A DNA stretch of 64,000 nucleotides from Antarctobacter sediminis (GCF_019218285.1 NZ_JAHUZG010000002.1:992001-1056000); one strand, 5' to 3'. Numbered from the stretch's first letter, positions 51,281 to 60,275 are shown. Numbers and translations are program-made. The notes: generated by a model from the sequence alone, not told the origin.

Positions 51281-53320
51281 ATGAACGGACAAATCGTATT
51301 CGACCCGCTGCTGCCCTGGGCCATAATCGCCGTCATGGCGGCGCTTGCCCTGCTGGGCACCGGGCTGGCCCTGTGGCGTGGCCTGTCGGGCTGGGCGCTG
51401 CGGTTTCTGGCCGCTGTGGTACTGGTCGGCGCATTGGCTCAACCCTCCTATCAGATCGAGGACCGCGCGCCGCTTTCTGACATCGTGCTGATGCTGGTCG
51501 ACGAAACCGCCTCGCAAAAGCTGGGCGATCGCGTCGGCGTGACCGACAACGCCGCCGACACCCTGCAAACGCGGCTGGACGCGCGCCCGAACACCGAAGT
51601 TCGCCGCATCACCGTGGGCGACGGCGAAGGCGACGCAGGCACATTGCTGATGACCGCTCTGTCCAATGCGCTGGCCGAAGAACCGCGCGGCCGTATAGCC
51701 GGCATCCTGCTTTTGTCGGATGGCCGCTTGCACGATCTGGAACGCGCGCCCGATCTGCCCGCTCCGATGCACCTGTTGATGACCGGACGGGAAGAGGACT
51801 GGGACCGCCGCCTGATCGTGCGAAACGCACCCGCCTTTGCCATCCTCGGCGAAGAGGTCGAACTGACCCTGCGGATCGAGGACAGCGGCGCGGCGCCCGG
51901 CGACGCCCGGACTGACATCCTGATTTCCGTCGACGGCGCAGAGCCTGATCGCTTTTCAGTCCCGATCGGAGAGGACCTGAACCTGCCGATCACCCTGCCA
52001 CATGGTGGTCTGAACGTGATCGAATTCACCGTACCCGAAGCGGACGGAGAACTCACCGACCGCAACAACACCGCGCTGATCCAGATCAACGGCGTTCGGG
52101 ACCGCCTGCGCGTGCTTTTGGTTTCGGGTGAGCCGCACGCCGGTGGGCGGACATGGCGGAACCTGCTGAAATCGGATTCCTCTGTGGATCTTGTTCACTT
52201 CACTATCCTGCGTCCGCCGGAGAAGCAGGATGGCGTCCCGGTGAACGAACTTTCGCTGATCGCCTTCCCCACGCGTGAGCTTTTTCTGGACAAGATCAAC
52301 GACTTCGACCTGATCATCTTTGACCGCTACAAACGGCGCGGCATCCTGCCGGCGATTTATCTCGACAACGTGCGCAACTATGTCGAACAGGGCGGCGCGG
52401 TTTTGGTGGCAGCGGGGCCGGACTTTGCTTCGGCGGATTCGATCTATCGCTCGCCGCTGGCCGATGTCCTGCCCGCCGAACCCACCGCGCGTGTCGTGGA
52501 AGAAGGCTATCGCCCCGAGGTCACCTATCTGGGTCAGCGCCATCCCGTGACCTCGGGCCTGACGGGATCCGAGGAATGGGGCCGCTGGCTGCGCCAGATC
52601 GAGGTGGAACCGATCAAGGGTGATGTGGTCATGTCGGGCGTCGACGAACGCCCGCTGCTGGTGCTGGACCGGGTCGGCGAGGGACGCGTGGCGCTGCTGG
52701 CCTCGGATCACGCATGGTTGTGGAGCCGCGGCTACGAAGGCGGCGGGCCGCAACTGGAACTGCTGCGGCGGCTTGCGCATTGGATGATGAAGGAACCCGA
52801 ACTGGAGGAAGAGGCGCTTTGGGCCGAACCGGCGGGCCAGTCCATGCGGATCATTCGGCGGACCCTGAATGAATTTGTCGGCGATGTGATCGTGACCACC
52901 CCGGACGGCGAAGACGTGCGGGTGCCGCTGACCGAGGTCAGCCCGGGGCGCTATGAGGCGCTGTATGACGGGCCGGAAATCGGGCTGTACCAGCTGGAGG
53001 AAAACGCGCTTTCGGCTGTTGTGGGGCTGGGCCCCGCCGCGCCGCGTGAGTTCATCCAGACCATCGCAAGCGGCGCGGCCCTTGCCCCGGTCATCGCCGA
53101 AACACGCGGCGGCATCCTGCGACTGGAAGAGGGCCTGCCCTCGGTTCGGGACGTGCGTCCGGGCCGCCCGGCCTCTGGCCGGGGCTGGGTCGGGCTGACC
53201 CCGCGCGAGGCCTATGAAACGCTGGATGTCCGGCAGACGCCGCTGGCCCCGGAATGGCTGGTGCTGCTGCTGGCTGCCGGGTTGATCGTCGGGGCCTGGC
53301 TGCGCGAAGGGCGCAGCTGA
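51281..53320 (+). CDS. GATase-like/VWA-like membrane protein of the MoxR operon
   Basis: The 679-residue protein has two N-terminal membrane helices (about 12-30 and 38-55). A segment VLMLVDETASQKLGD (DxTxS, metal-site-like) follows, then beta domains and a class I amidotransferase-like fold from about 280 (RLRVLLVSGEPHAGGRTWRNLLKSD, FDLIIFDRYKRRG, YVEQGGAVLVAAGPDF). A C-terminal membrane helix (about 652-675, WLVLLLAAGLIVGAWL) closes it. No catalytic Cys is obvious, so the fold is probably not enzymatic. It ends the moxR operon, 12 bp after the DUF4159 gene. Confidence 0.85.
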   Translation: MNGQIVFDPLLPWAIIAVMAALALLGTGLALWRGLSGWALRFLAAVVLVGALAQPSYQIEDRAPLSDIVLMLVDETASQKLGDRVGVTDNAADTLQTRLDARPNTEVRRITVGDGEGDAGTLLMTALSNALAEEPRGRIAGILLLSDGRLHDLERAPDLPAPMHLLMTGREEDWDRRLIVRNAPAFAILGEEVELTLRIEDSGAAPGDARTDILISVDGAEPDRFSVPIGEDLNLPITLPHGGLNVIEFTVPEADGELTDRNNTALIQINGVRDRLRVLLVSGEPHAGGRTWRNLLKSDSSVDLVHFTILRPPEKQDGVPVNELSLIAFPTRELFLDKINDFDLIIFDRYKRRGILPAIYLDNVRNYVEQGGAVLVAAGPDFASADSIYRSPLADVLPAEPTARVVEEGYRPEVTYLGQRHPVTSGLTGSEEWGRWLRQIEVEPIKGDVVMSGVDERPLLVLDRVGEGRVALLASDHAWLWSRGYEGGGPQLELLRRLAHWMMKEPELEEEALWAEPAGQSMRIIRRTLNEFVGDVIVTTPDGEDVRVPLTEVSPGRYEALYDGPEIGLYQLEENALSAVVGLGPAAPREFIQTIASGAALAPVIAETRGGILRLEEGLPSVRDVRPGRPASGRGWVGLTPREAYETLDVRQTPLAPEWLVLLLAAGLIVGAWLREGRS

Positions 53321-53335
53321 TCCCGCAGTGGGGAG

Positions 53336-53683
53336 TTAGGGCAAATCAAAGGCGGTCACATCTTCCGACCAACCGTCCACCGAACACTTGGCGCGAATAT
53401 GTACGCGCGTGACCCCGGACGGGATGCGGATGCCGGATTGTGAGCGGGTAAAGGGCTGTTCGTTCACATGCGGATGCAACAGTTCGCGCGTGCCAAGAAC
53501 AGTGCCATCCGGCAATTCTACCCGCCAGCCATCGGCATAGTGATCCCAACCGCTATCGGGGTGGCGGAGGGTGACGGAAAACCGCCAACTGTCCCCGGCG
53601 GCTTGGGCGGTGACGTTTTCAACAACCGGCGGCTCGGCAACAGCAGGCGCGGCAAGGAACGCAAGAAGGGCAAGGTATCGCAT
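53336..53683 (-). CDS. Small secreted protein of unknown function
   Basis: The 115-residue protein has a signal peptide (MRYLALLAFLAAPAVAE). A single beta-rich domain follows (WRFSVTLRHPDSGWDHYADGWRVELPDGTVLGTREL, then RIPSGVTRVHIRAKCSVDGW). It has one Cys. I do not recognise a named family, although the WRV...DG...LGTR motif is typical of small exported roseobacter proteins. It converges with the MoxR operon. Confidence 0.75.
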   Translation of the reverse strand: MRYLALLAFLAAPAVAEPPVVENVTAQAAGDSWRFSVTLRHPDSGWDHYADGWRVELPDGTVLGTRELLHPHVNEQPFTRSQSGIRIPSGVTRVHIRAKCSVDGWSEDVTAFDLP

Positions 53684-53745
53684 GGCGTAACCCTATCACC
53701 TGCGGCAGCGATTGCGAGATCACGAAGGGCGGAGCGAGGACCGGC

Positions 53746-54447
53746 CTATTTGTCAGACGGATCCAACAGAACCGCGCGGGAATGCGAGGCAAATTCGCGC
53801 CGAAGGATCACCGCCATGGTAATTAGCGTCGCCCCCATCAGCGCCCATGCCCCCAATAGCCAAGCCGCCGCGCCGATCCCGAAATAGACAGAGCGCAACC
53901 CGCGATTATAGCTGCGCGCCCCGGCGATATTGATTTCTCCCGCCTTGCGCGCGCGCGAATAGGCCGCCGGATCTTCGGGTTCATTCGGAACCGCTGCCAT
54001 CAGAACCGAGGTATATCCGAACAACCGGTGCGACCAGACGAACTTGAGAAAGGCATTGGCCGCAAAGAACATCATCAGCACCAGCTTGATCTCGAAGATC
54101 GCCAAAGGATCGACCGCCGTGCCAAGGTCCAGCGCAACACCGCGCAGCCGGTCGGCATTGCCGATCAGGGCAAAACCGCCACCTATGGCGATCATGCTGG
54201 CCGAAGCGAAAAAGGCAGTCCCCTGCCGGAGGCTGCTGACGATCTGGGAATCGAAGATACGCGGGTTACGGGTGACAAAGACCTTCATCCACTCGCGCCG
54301 GTATTCCGCCATCAGAACAGAAGTCGAAGGGCGGCTTTTCGGCGGGTTTTCCACCAGTCGCGTCGTGCCGGCCCAGGCCAGCATCAGCAAGACAAGCGCG
54401 ACGGCGTCCAACGCCGTGAACTCGGCGATGAGCGCCCGCCAATCCAT
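53746..54447 (-). CDS. DUF599 family membrane protein
   Basis: The 233-residue protein has about four to five membrane helices and matches the DUF599 type (MKVFVTRNPRIFDSQIVSSLRQGTAFFASASMI, FKFVWSHRLFGYTSVLMAAVP). The function is unknown. Its ATG at 54447 shares a TGATG overlap with the stop of the CopD/HemJ-like gene upstream, so the two are coupled. Confidence 0.85.
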   Translation of the reverse strand: MDWRALIAEFTALDAVALVLLMLAWAGTTRLVENPPKSRPSTSVLMAEYRREWMKVFVTRNPRIFDSQIVSSLRQGTAFFASASMIAIGGGFALIGNADRLRGVALDLGTAVDPLAIFEIKLVLMMFFAANAFLKFVWSHRLFGYTSVLMAAVPNEPEDPAAYSRARKAGEINIAGARSYNRGLRSVYFGIGAAAWLLGAWALMGATLITMAVILRREFASHSRAVLLDPSDK

Positions 54448-54857
54448 CAGAACGGCTGGGCGACCACGACCCAAAGGATCGCGATGGCACCAAAGACGCT
54501 GATCTCGTTGAAGATACGCAGGTAAAGATCGCTTTCGGTAAAGACGCCCCGCTGCGCCCGGCGCACCAGCCGTCCGGTCCAGAGATAATGCCCCGCCAAA
54601 AGCGCCACCAGGGCGATCTTGAGATGCGTCCACGCCGGAAAACCCCAATCCCAGGCCAGCCAAAGCCCGGTTGCGATGGCGATGACACCAAGTCCGAAGG
54701 AAAACCGGTACAGCCGAAAGGTCAGATCGCCCAGCGGACCGTTTTCACCCAATCTGTCAAACTCACGCTTCCAGTAGATGATGGCGCGCGGCACCGCAAA
54801 GATGGAGGTCATCCACCCCATGACGCAAAGAATATGAATGATCTTGACCCATGTCAT
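54447..54857 (-). CDS. CopD/HemJ-like membrane protein
   Basis: The 136-residue protein has four membrane helices. It begins MTWVKIIHILCVMGWMTS, with the His of the HemJ/CopD superfamily and an Arg in AVPRAIIYW. HemJ oxidises protoporphyrinogen IX and CopD transports copper; I cannot choose between them, and the divergence from HemJ suggests a paralog. The ATG at 54857 gives the correct family length. It is coupled to the DUF599 gene and divergent from glcD. Confidence 0.75.
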   Translation of the reverse strand: MTWVKIIHILCVMGWMTSIFAVPRAIIYWKREFDRLGENGPLGDLTFRLYRFSFGLGVIAIATGLWLAWDWGFPAWTHLKIALVALLAGHYLWTGRLVRRAQRGVFTESDLYLRIFNEISVFGAIAILWVVVAQPF

Positions 54858-54938
54858 GCCCGCACCTGACCCGTTCACCGGGGAAATGGCAAGATGCCGC
54901 GCCGCCGCGCGGGCATTAACGGTGGCGCATCTGGCGTT

Positions 54939-54959
54939 TTGGTTATATATTCTTACCAA
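54939..54959. promoter_or_regulatory. TTGGT-N11-ACCAA dyad overlapping a -10-like box upstream of glcD
   Basis: TTGGT (54939) and ACCAA (54955) flank TATATATT. The dyad resembles the TGGT...ACCA half-sites of GntR-family regulators such as GlcC/LldR, although the spacing differs from LldR. It lies 36 bp before the glcD ATG, in the divergent CopD-glcD gap. Confidence 0.4.
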
Positions 54960-54994
54960 TCTCACCCAAGCAGGGTTTGCCAAGGAGGACCGCC

Positions 54995-56443
54995 ATGCAG
55001 ATGCCCGAGCCAAATCCAGCCATTCTGGCCCGCAAGGCAATGATCGTTTCGCGGCTGCGTGCGGTCCTGCCCAAGGATGCCGTGATCGAGGATGAGGCCG
55101 AAACACGGGCCTATGAATGCGACGCGCTGACGGCCTATCGCTGTCCGCCGCTGGCGGCGGTTCTGCCTGCATCGACCGAAGAGGTCGCAGCAGTGCTGAA
55201 GGTCTGCCACGAGGAAGGCGTGCCGGTGGTGCCGCGCGGATCAGGCACTTCGCTGGCGGGCGGCGCGCTGCCCACGGCGGATTCGGTGATCCTTGGCGTG
55301 GCGCGGATGAACGAGGTGCTGGACGTCAATTATGACGACAGGTTCATCCGGGTTCAGACCGGCCGCACCAACCTGAGCGTCACCGGCGCGGTGGAAGAAG
55401 AGGATTTCTTTTACGCGCCCGACCCGTCGTCGCAGCTGGCCTGCGCCATCGCGGGCAATATCGCCATGAACTCGGGCGGGGCGCACTGCCTGAAATACGG
55501 CGTGACCACCAACAACCTGCTGGGCGTGACCATGGTGCAGATGGACGGCACCGTGGTCGAAATCGGCGGCGCGCATCTGGATTCCGGCGGGCTGGACCTG
55601 CTGGGACTGATCTGCGGCTCTGAAGGGCAGCTGGGCGTGGTGACAGAGGCAACGCTGCGCATCCTGCGCAAGCCCGAAGGCGCGCGGCCCGTGCTGATGG
55701 GGTTCGATTCGAACGAGGTGGCCGGCGCCTGCGTCAGTGACATCATCAAGGCCGGCGTGCTTCCGGTGGCGATCGAGTTCATGGACCGCCCCTGCATCCG
55801 CGCCACCGAGGATTTCGCCAAGGCGGGCTATCCGGATTGCGAGGCGCTGCTGATCGTCGAGGTGGAAGGCAGCCCCGCCGAGATCGACGAACAATTGTCC
55901 CTGATCCTGAACATCGCGCGGCGGCACAACCCGGTGGAGCTGCGCGAGGCAAAGGACGCCGACGAGGCCGGGCGGATCTGGCTGGGCCGCAAATCCGCTT
56001 TTGGCGCCATGGGCAGCATCAACGATTACATGTGCCTCGACGGGACGATCCCGGTCAGCGAATTGCCCTATGTGCTGAAACGCATCGGCGAGATGTCCAA
56101 AGAGTTCGGGCTGGAGGTTGCCAATGTGTTTCACGCAGGCGACGGCAACATGCATCCGCTGATCCTGTTCAATGCCAATGAACCAGGCCAGCTGGAGACC
56201 TGCGAGGCCTTCGGCGCGGAAATCCTGAAGCTTTGCGTCGAGGTGGGCGGCTGCCTGACCGGCGAACACGGCGTCGGCATCGAGAAACGCGATCTTATGG
56301 TGGATCAATATGACCCTGTCGATCTGGAGGTGCAGATGCAGGTCAAGGATGTGTTTGACCCGGTATGGTTGCTGAACCCGGCAAAGGTATTTCCGCTGGC
56401 CGCCTCGGAGGGGCGAAGGGCTGTGAAGCTGGCGGCGGAATAG
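54995..56443 (+). CDS. glcD: Glycolate oxidase subunit GlcD (FAD-linked)
   Basis: The 482-residue catalytic flavoprotein oxidises glycolate to glyoxylate, passing electrons to the GlcE/GlcF module. It has an FAD_binding_4 domain (about 40-230; VVPRGSGTSLAGGALP, IAMNSGGAHCLKYGVTTNN) and a C-terminal cap (HAGDGNMHPLILFN, GGCLTGEHGVGIEK). The ATG at 54995 has AAGGAGG 6 bases upstream. It heads the glcD-glcE-orf-glcF operon and matches the D-lactate dehydrogenase family, so a related 2-hydroxyacid substrate is possible. Confidence 0.95.
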   Translation: MQMPEPNPAILARKAMIVSRLRAVLPKDAVIEDEAETRAYECDALTAYRCPPLAAVLPASTEEVAAVLKVCHEEGVPVVPRGSGTSLAGGALPTADSVILGVARMNEVLDVNYDDRFIRVQTGRTNLSVTGAVEEEDFFYAPDPSSQLACAIAGNIAMNSGGAHCLKYGVTTNNLLGVTMVQMDGTVVEIGGAHLDSGGLDLLGLICGSEGQLGVVTEATLRILRKPEGARPVLMGFDSNEVAGACVSDIIKAGVLPVAIEFMDRPCIRATEDFAKAGYPDCEALLIVEVEGSPAEIDEQLSLILNIARRHNPVELREAKDADEAGRIWLGRKSAFGAMGSINDYMCLDGTIPVSELPYVLKRIGEMSKEFGLEVANVFHAGDGNMHPLILFNANEPGQLETCEAFGAEILKLCVEVGGCLTGEHGVGIEKRDLMVDQYDPVDLEVQMQVKDVFDPVWLLNPAKVFPLAASEGRRAVKLAAE

Positions 56444-56515
56444 GGGGCTCTGCCCCCACGCGCTGCGCGCGTTCCCCCGGAGTATTTGTACCAAGAAGAA
56501 ACACAGGACGGTGAA

Positions 56516-57646
56516 ATGAGACCGCAGACAGAGGCAGAATTGGCCGGAATCCTACGGGATGGTTCGGAGGCGTTTCACATCCGGGGCGGTGGCTCGCGCG
56601 CGGTGGGTGTGACCGGCGCGGCGCAGGTGTTGGAAACCGGCGGGATGTCGGGCATCTCGCTGTACGAGCCGGGCGCCTTGACCCTTGTTGCGCGGGCGGG
56701 GACGCCGTTGACGGAGATCGAGACGGCGCTGGCGGCGGAAGGGCAGCGACTGGCCTTTGAGCCGATGGATCATCGCGGGTTGTTGGGGACCACGGGGGAG
56801 CCGACCATTGGTGGCGTCGTGGCGGCCAATGTCAGCGGCCCGCGCCGTGTGCAGGCGGGCGCTTGCCGGGACTTCCTTTTGGGGGTGCGGTTCGTCGACG
56901 GGTCGGGGCAGGTGGTCAAGAACGGCGGACGGGTGATGAAGAATGTCACCGGTTATGATCTGGTCAAGCTTATGTGCGGCAGTTGGGGGACCCTGGGTGT
57001 GTTGACGGAGGTCAGCCTGAAGGTGCTGCCGATCCCCGAGGCCAGCGCAAGCGTTCTGATTGGCGGATTGAACGAGGCAGAAGCTATTGAGGTCATGAGC
57101 CGGGCACTGACCTCGCCCTACGAGGTGTCGGGCGCGGCCCATGCGCCGGAGGGACCGGACGGAGTTCCATCGACGTTGCTGCGGCTGGAAGGTTTCGCCG
57201 GGTCGGTCGCCTATCGGGCCGAACGCCTGCAAGAGATGTTCGGGTCGCTGACGCTGCGGGTCGAAACGGAGGCGGACCGGGTTGCGGCGCTATGGCGGTG
57301 GGTTCGGGACGTTGAAATGATGCAGGGCACCGGCGGCGATGTCTGGAAATTCTCGGTCCGGCCCGGCACGGCGCCGGCGCTGGTCGCGCAATTGCGTGCC
57401 GCCCATCCGGTCCGCCATGTTCTGTACGATTGGGGCGGCGGGTTGATCTGGGTCGAATGTGATCCCGGTACCGACCTGCGCCCGCCGAATTTACAAGGCC
57501 ACGCCACGTTGATCCGCGGCTCGGAAGCGACGCGCCTGAGCCTGCCGGTGTTTCAACCCGAACCCCCCGCCATTGCCGCCCTGACACAGGGCATCCGCGC
57601 GCGGTTCGATCCACGAGGGATGCTGAACCCCGGGATCATGGCCTGA
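56516..57646 (+). CDS. glcE: Glycolate oxidase subunit GlcE
   Basis: The 376-residue FAD-binding subunit has a shortened GlcD-like fold (FHIRGGGSRAVG, PTIGGVVAANVSGPRRVQAG, GGRVMKNVTGYDLVKLMCGSWG). The ATG at 56516 follows GGACGGTGAA; a TTG at 56486 is less likely. Its last bases overlap the next small gene (TGATG). Confidence 0.93.
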   Translation: MRPQTEAELAGILRDGSEAFHIRGGGSRAVGVTGAAQVLETGGMSGISLYEPGALTLVARAGTPLTEIETALAAEGQRLAFEPMDHRGLLGTTGEPTIGGVVAANVSGPRRVQAGACRDFLLGVRFVDGSGQVVKNGGRVMKNVTGYDLVKLMCGSWGTLGVLTEVSLKVLPIPEASASVLIGGLNEAEAIEVMSRALTSPYEVSGAAHAPEGPDGVPSTLLRLEGFAGSVAYRAERLQEMFGSLTLRVETEADRVAALWRWVRDVEMMQGTGGDVWKFSVRPGTAPALVAQLRAAHPVRHVLYDWGGGLIWVECDPGTDLRPPNLQGHATLIRGSEATRLSLPVFQPEPPAIAALTQGIRARFDPRGMLNPGIMA

Positions 57647-57984
57647 TGGACAGTCCCGCGCTGATCGGCTTTGCCCTTGCCTTTGTGGCGGGCCCGCTGC
57701 TGGCGGCGGGTCTTTTGCGGCTGCCGCTGGAGGCGCGGGGAATCTGGAGACTGGCGGGATTGATCTTCCTGTGCCTCGGCGCGGCCCTTTTGCTGTGGGC
57801 GCAGCATGCGCTTGGCACGCTCTTCGCGCTTTGGCTGGGGTGGATCCTTGCGGTGGTGGCCATGGCGCAGGCGCTGCGTCGCCGCCAGACCAGTGCGACC
57901 GCCCGAAGATGGACAACACGCGGCGCGCTGGTGAGCTGCGCCCTCCCCTGGTTCGGCCTTGCCATGGCCCAAATGATGGACTGA
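57646..57984 (+). CDS. Small membrane protein between glcE and glcF
   Basis: The 112-residue protein has three to four hydrophobic segments (ALIGFALAFVAGPLLAAGLL, LAGLIFLCLGAALLLW, LFALWLGWILAVVAMAQAL and a C-terminal one ending LAMAQMMD). I do not recognise a family. It overlaps glcE by one base (TGATG) and is followed by glcF after 1 bp, so it is coexpressed with the oxidase and may anchor it to the membrane or move its substrate. Confidence 0.75.
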   Translation: MDSPALIGFALAFVAGPLLAAGLLRLPLEARGIWRLAGLIFLCLGAALLLWAQHALGTLFALWLGWILAVVAMAQALRRRQTSATARRWTTRGALVSCALPWFGLAMAQMMD

Positions 57985-57985
57985 C

Positions 57986-59269
57986 ATGCAGACGACTTTC
58001 ACCAAAGACCAGCTTGAAGATCCCGGCACCGCGCGGGCAAACCAGATCCTGCGAACCTGTGTACATTGCGGGTTCTGCACAGCGACATGCCCCACCTACC
58101 AGGTGCTGGGCGACGAGTTGGACAGCCCGCGCGGGCGCATCTATCTGATCAAGGACATGCTGGAGAACGAGCGTGTGCCCGACGCGCGCACCGTCAAGCA
58201 CATCGACCGCTGCCTGTCCTGTCTGGCCTGCATGACGACCTGCCCGTCCGGTGTGCATTATATGCATCTGGTCGACCACGCGCGCGAATACATCGAAAAG
58301 CACTATGACCGGCCGTGGCACGACAAGGCGCTGCGTTGGATGTTGGCGCGGATCCTTCCCTATCCCGGGCGGTTCCGGGTTGCGCTTTTGGGCGCAAAAA
58401 TCGCCAAGCCCTTTGCCGGACTGATTCCCGATGCACGGTTGCGCGCCATGCTGGCCATGGCCCCCAAGAGGATCCCGCCGGTCAGCCGCAACGACGATCC
58501 GCAGAGCTTTGCCCCCAAGACCGAGAAACGGATGCGCGTGGCGCTGATGACCGGCTGTGCGCAGAAGGCGCTGAACACTGACATCAACGATGCCACCATC
58601 CGCCTGCTGACCCGGCTGGGTTGCGAGGTCGTGGTGGCCAAGGGCGCGGGCTGTTGTGGGGCGCTGACCCATCACATGGGCAAGACCGGCGAAAGCCATG
58701 CCACGGCGGCGAAGAACGTGCGCGCCTGGACGGCGGAGATGAAAACCGAAGGGCTGGATGCCATTGTCATCAACACCTCGGGCTGCGGCACGACGGTCAA
58801 GGACTACGGTCATATGTTTGCGCAAAGCGATCTGGCCGAGGATGCGGGTCGCGTGGCGGGCATCGCCATGGACATCAGCGAACTTCTGACCAGGCTGGAC
58901 ATCCCTGAAGGCGCGGCCAAGGGGCTGCGTGTGGCTTATCACGCGGCCTGTTCCTTGCAGCACGGGCAGAAGGTCAAGACCGCGCCCAAGGACCTGTTGA
59001 AACGCGCCGGTTTCGAGGTGGTCGAACCCGCCGACAGTCACCTGTGCTGCGGCAGCGCGGGCACTTATAACCTGATGCAGCCCGAGATTTCCGGAAAGCT
59101 GAAGGCGCGCAAGGTCCGCACACTGGAAGCCAGGAAGCCCGACGTGATCGCCGCCGGAAACATCGGGTGCATGATGCAGATCGGCGGAGGCACCGATTTG
59201 CCCGTTGTCCACACCGTCGAGCTGTTGGATTGGGCCACAGGCGGGCCGAAACCCAGATCGTTGACGTGA
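57986..59269 (+). CDS. glcF: Glycolate oxidase iron-sulfur subunit GlcF
   Basis: The 427-residue protein has two 4Fe-4S motifs near the N-terminus (C25-x2-C28-x2-C31-x3-C35 and C76-x2-C79-x2-C82-x3-C86) and two CCG domains (GCCGALTHH and HLCCGSAGTYNL). It carries electrons from GlcDE to the membrane quinone pool. It is the last gene of the operon, and a terminator follows. Confidence 0.95.
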   Translation: MQTTFTKDQLEDPGTARANQILRTCVHCGFCTATCPTYQVLGDELDSPRGRIYLIKDMLENERVPDARTVKHIDRCLSCLACMTTCPSGVHYMHLVDHAREYIEKHYDRPWHDKALRWMLARILPYPGRFRVALLGAKIAKPFAGLIPDARLRAMLAMAPKRIPPVSRNDDPQSFAPKTEKRMRVALMTGCAQKALNTDINDATIRLLTRLGCEVVVAKGAGCCGALTHHMGKTGESHATAAKNVRAWTAEMKTEGLDAIVINTSGCGTTVKDYGHMFAQSDLAEDAGRVAGIAMDISELLTRLDIPEGAAKGLRVAYHAACSLQHGQKVKTAPKDLLKRAGFEVVEPADSHLCCGSAGTYNLMQPEISGKLKARKVRTLEARKPDVIAAGNIGCMMQIGGGTDLPVVHTVELLDWATGGPKPRSLT

Positions 59270-59283
59270 TGGGAACAGACTGT

Positions 59284-59309
59284 AAATGAGGCGGCTTCGC
59301 CTCATTTTT
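59284..59309 (+). terminator. Rho-independent terminator of the glc operon
   Basis: A 10-bp stem (AAATGAGGCG/CGCCTCATTT) with loop GCTT is followed by a T-run 15 bp after the glcF stop. Confidence 0.88.
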
Positions 59310-59355
59310 GCCAAACTACCGTGTAAATTTATACTCAAAAGTATAGGACGGTTCG

Positions 59356-60144
59356 GTGCGGCTTTTTCTGGCTCTCTCTCTCGTGCTTCTGGGCTCCGCC
59401 GCCGGTGCTCAGAGCCTTTTCAGGATGGATTCGGCCGAGGATGGCCGAGGATGGGAGGCGGTCGGACGGCTTGAAATCGCCGGAACCGCCTTTTGCACCG
59501 GGGCGCTCATCACGCCGCGACTTGTCCTGACGGCGGCCCATTGTCTTTTTGACCCGGAAACAGGGGACCGCGTGCCCGTCGAAGACATGCAGTTCCTTGC
59601 CGGGTGGCGCAATGGGCGTGCCGCCGCCTATCGCCTTGTGCGCAAGGCCGTTGCGCATCCCGAATTCGCTTATGGCGCGCTGGCAAGCTCGCAGCGGGTA
59701 CGCCATGACCTTGCCCTGATCGAGCTTCAGCACCCGATCCGCAACACCACGATCACCCCTTTCGCCGTCGGGCATGGACCGGACACCGGCGACAAGGTCG
59801 GCGTGGTGTCCTATGCGCGTGACCGTTCCGAGGCGCCCTCTTTGCAGGAAACCTGCGGGGTGCTGGCGCGGCAAGAGGGGATGCTGGTCCTGTCGTGCAG
59901 CGTGGATTTCGGTGCCTCCGGTTCGCCGGTCTTTCGGCTGACGGGCGGCGCGCCGCAGATCGTGTCGGTCGTGTCGTCCAAGGCCGAGGCCAATGGAAAA
60001 CCCGTGGCGCTTGCCAGCGGGTTGGGCGCGCCACTGGCCGCGCTTCAGGACGCTCTGGATGCCGACCGCGATCCGGGTGCGGGCGTGGACCGGCTGGCCG
60101 CCGGAATGCGCCGCGAAACAGGGGCCCGTTTCATCCGCCCTTGA
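59356..60144 (+). CDS. Secreted trypsin-like serine peptidase
   Basis: The 262-residue chymotrypsin-fold protease has a signal peptide (residues 1-19, ending AAGAQ), then H62 in LTAAHC, D118 in RHDLALIEL and S188 in DFGASGSPVF. The Gly-x-Ser-Gly motif and the triad are complete. A disulfide may link C47 and C63, plus C167 and C181. The start is GTG at 59356. It is preceded by the glc terminator and followed by the hsp20 promoter. The substrate in the periplasm or medium is unknown. Confidence 0.9.
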   Translation: MRLFLALSLVLLGSAAGAQSLFRMDSAEDGRGWEAVGRLEIAGTAFCTGALITPRLVLTAAHCLFDPETGDRVPVEDMQFLAGWRNGRAAAYRLVRKAVAHPEFAYGALASSQRVRHDLALIELQHPIRNTTITPFAVGHGPDTGDKVGVVSYARDRSEAPSLQETCGVLARQEGMLVLSCSVDFGASGSPVFRLTGGAPQIVSVVSSKAEANGKPVALASGLGAPLAALQDALDADRDPGAGVDRLAAGMRRETGARFIRP

Positions 60145-60148
60145 GGGG

Positions 60149-60179
60149 CTTGAAACCCCGCTGAACCCTACCCAACTAT
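60149..60179 (+). promoter_or_regulatory. Sigma-32-like promoter for hsp20
   Basis: CTTGAAA (60149-60155), a 15-base spacer and CCCAACTAT (60171-60179) resemble the heat-shock sigma factor consensus CTTGAAA-N-CCCCATNT. The predicted start near 60186 coincides with the beginning of the three-hairpin leader. Confidence 0.6.
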
Positions 60180-60186
60180 TTCGCAT

Positions 60187-60275
60187 CGGGACGCCTGTGA
60201 CAGGGTCCCGTGTCCCAAAGGCGCCTGTCCCATGAGGGAAGGCGCGCCACAGACAGGTATCGCTCAACGGAGGAT
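60187..60275 (+). promoter_or_regulatory. ROSE-like RNA thermometer in the hsp20 leader
   Basis: Three consecutive hairpins fill the leader. Hairpin 1 is 60187-60210 (CGGGAC and CCTG against CAGG and GTCCCG). Hairpin 2 is 60220-60248 (GGCGC/GCGCC enclosing TCCC/GGGA). Hairpin 3 is 60259-60275, where AUC(G)CUC pairs with GAGGAU and a single bulged G62 lies in a UCGCU motif. The bulged-G U(U/C)GCU pairing with the Shine-Dalgarno is the hallmark of ROSE elements, which melt with heat to free the ribosome site. Confidence 0.65.
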
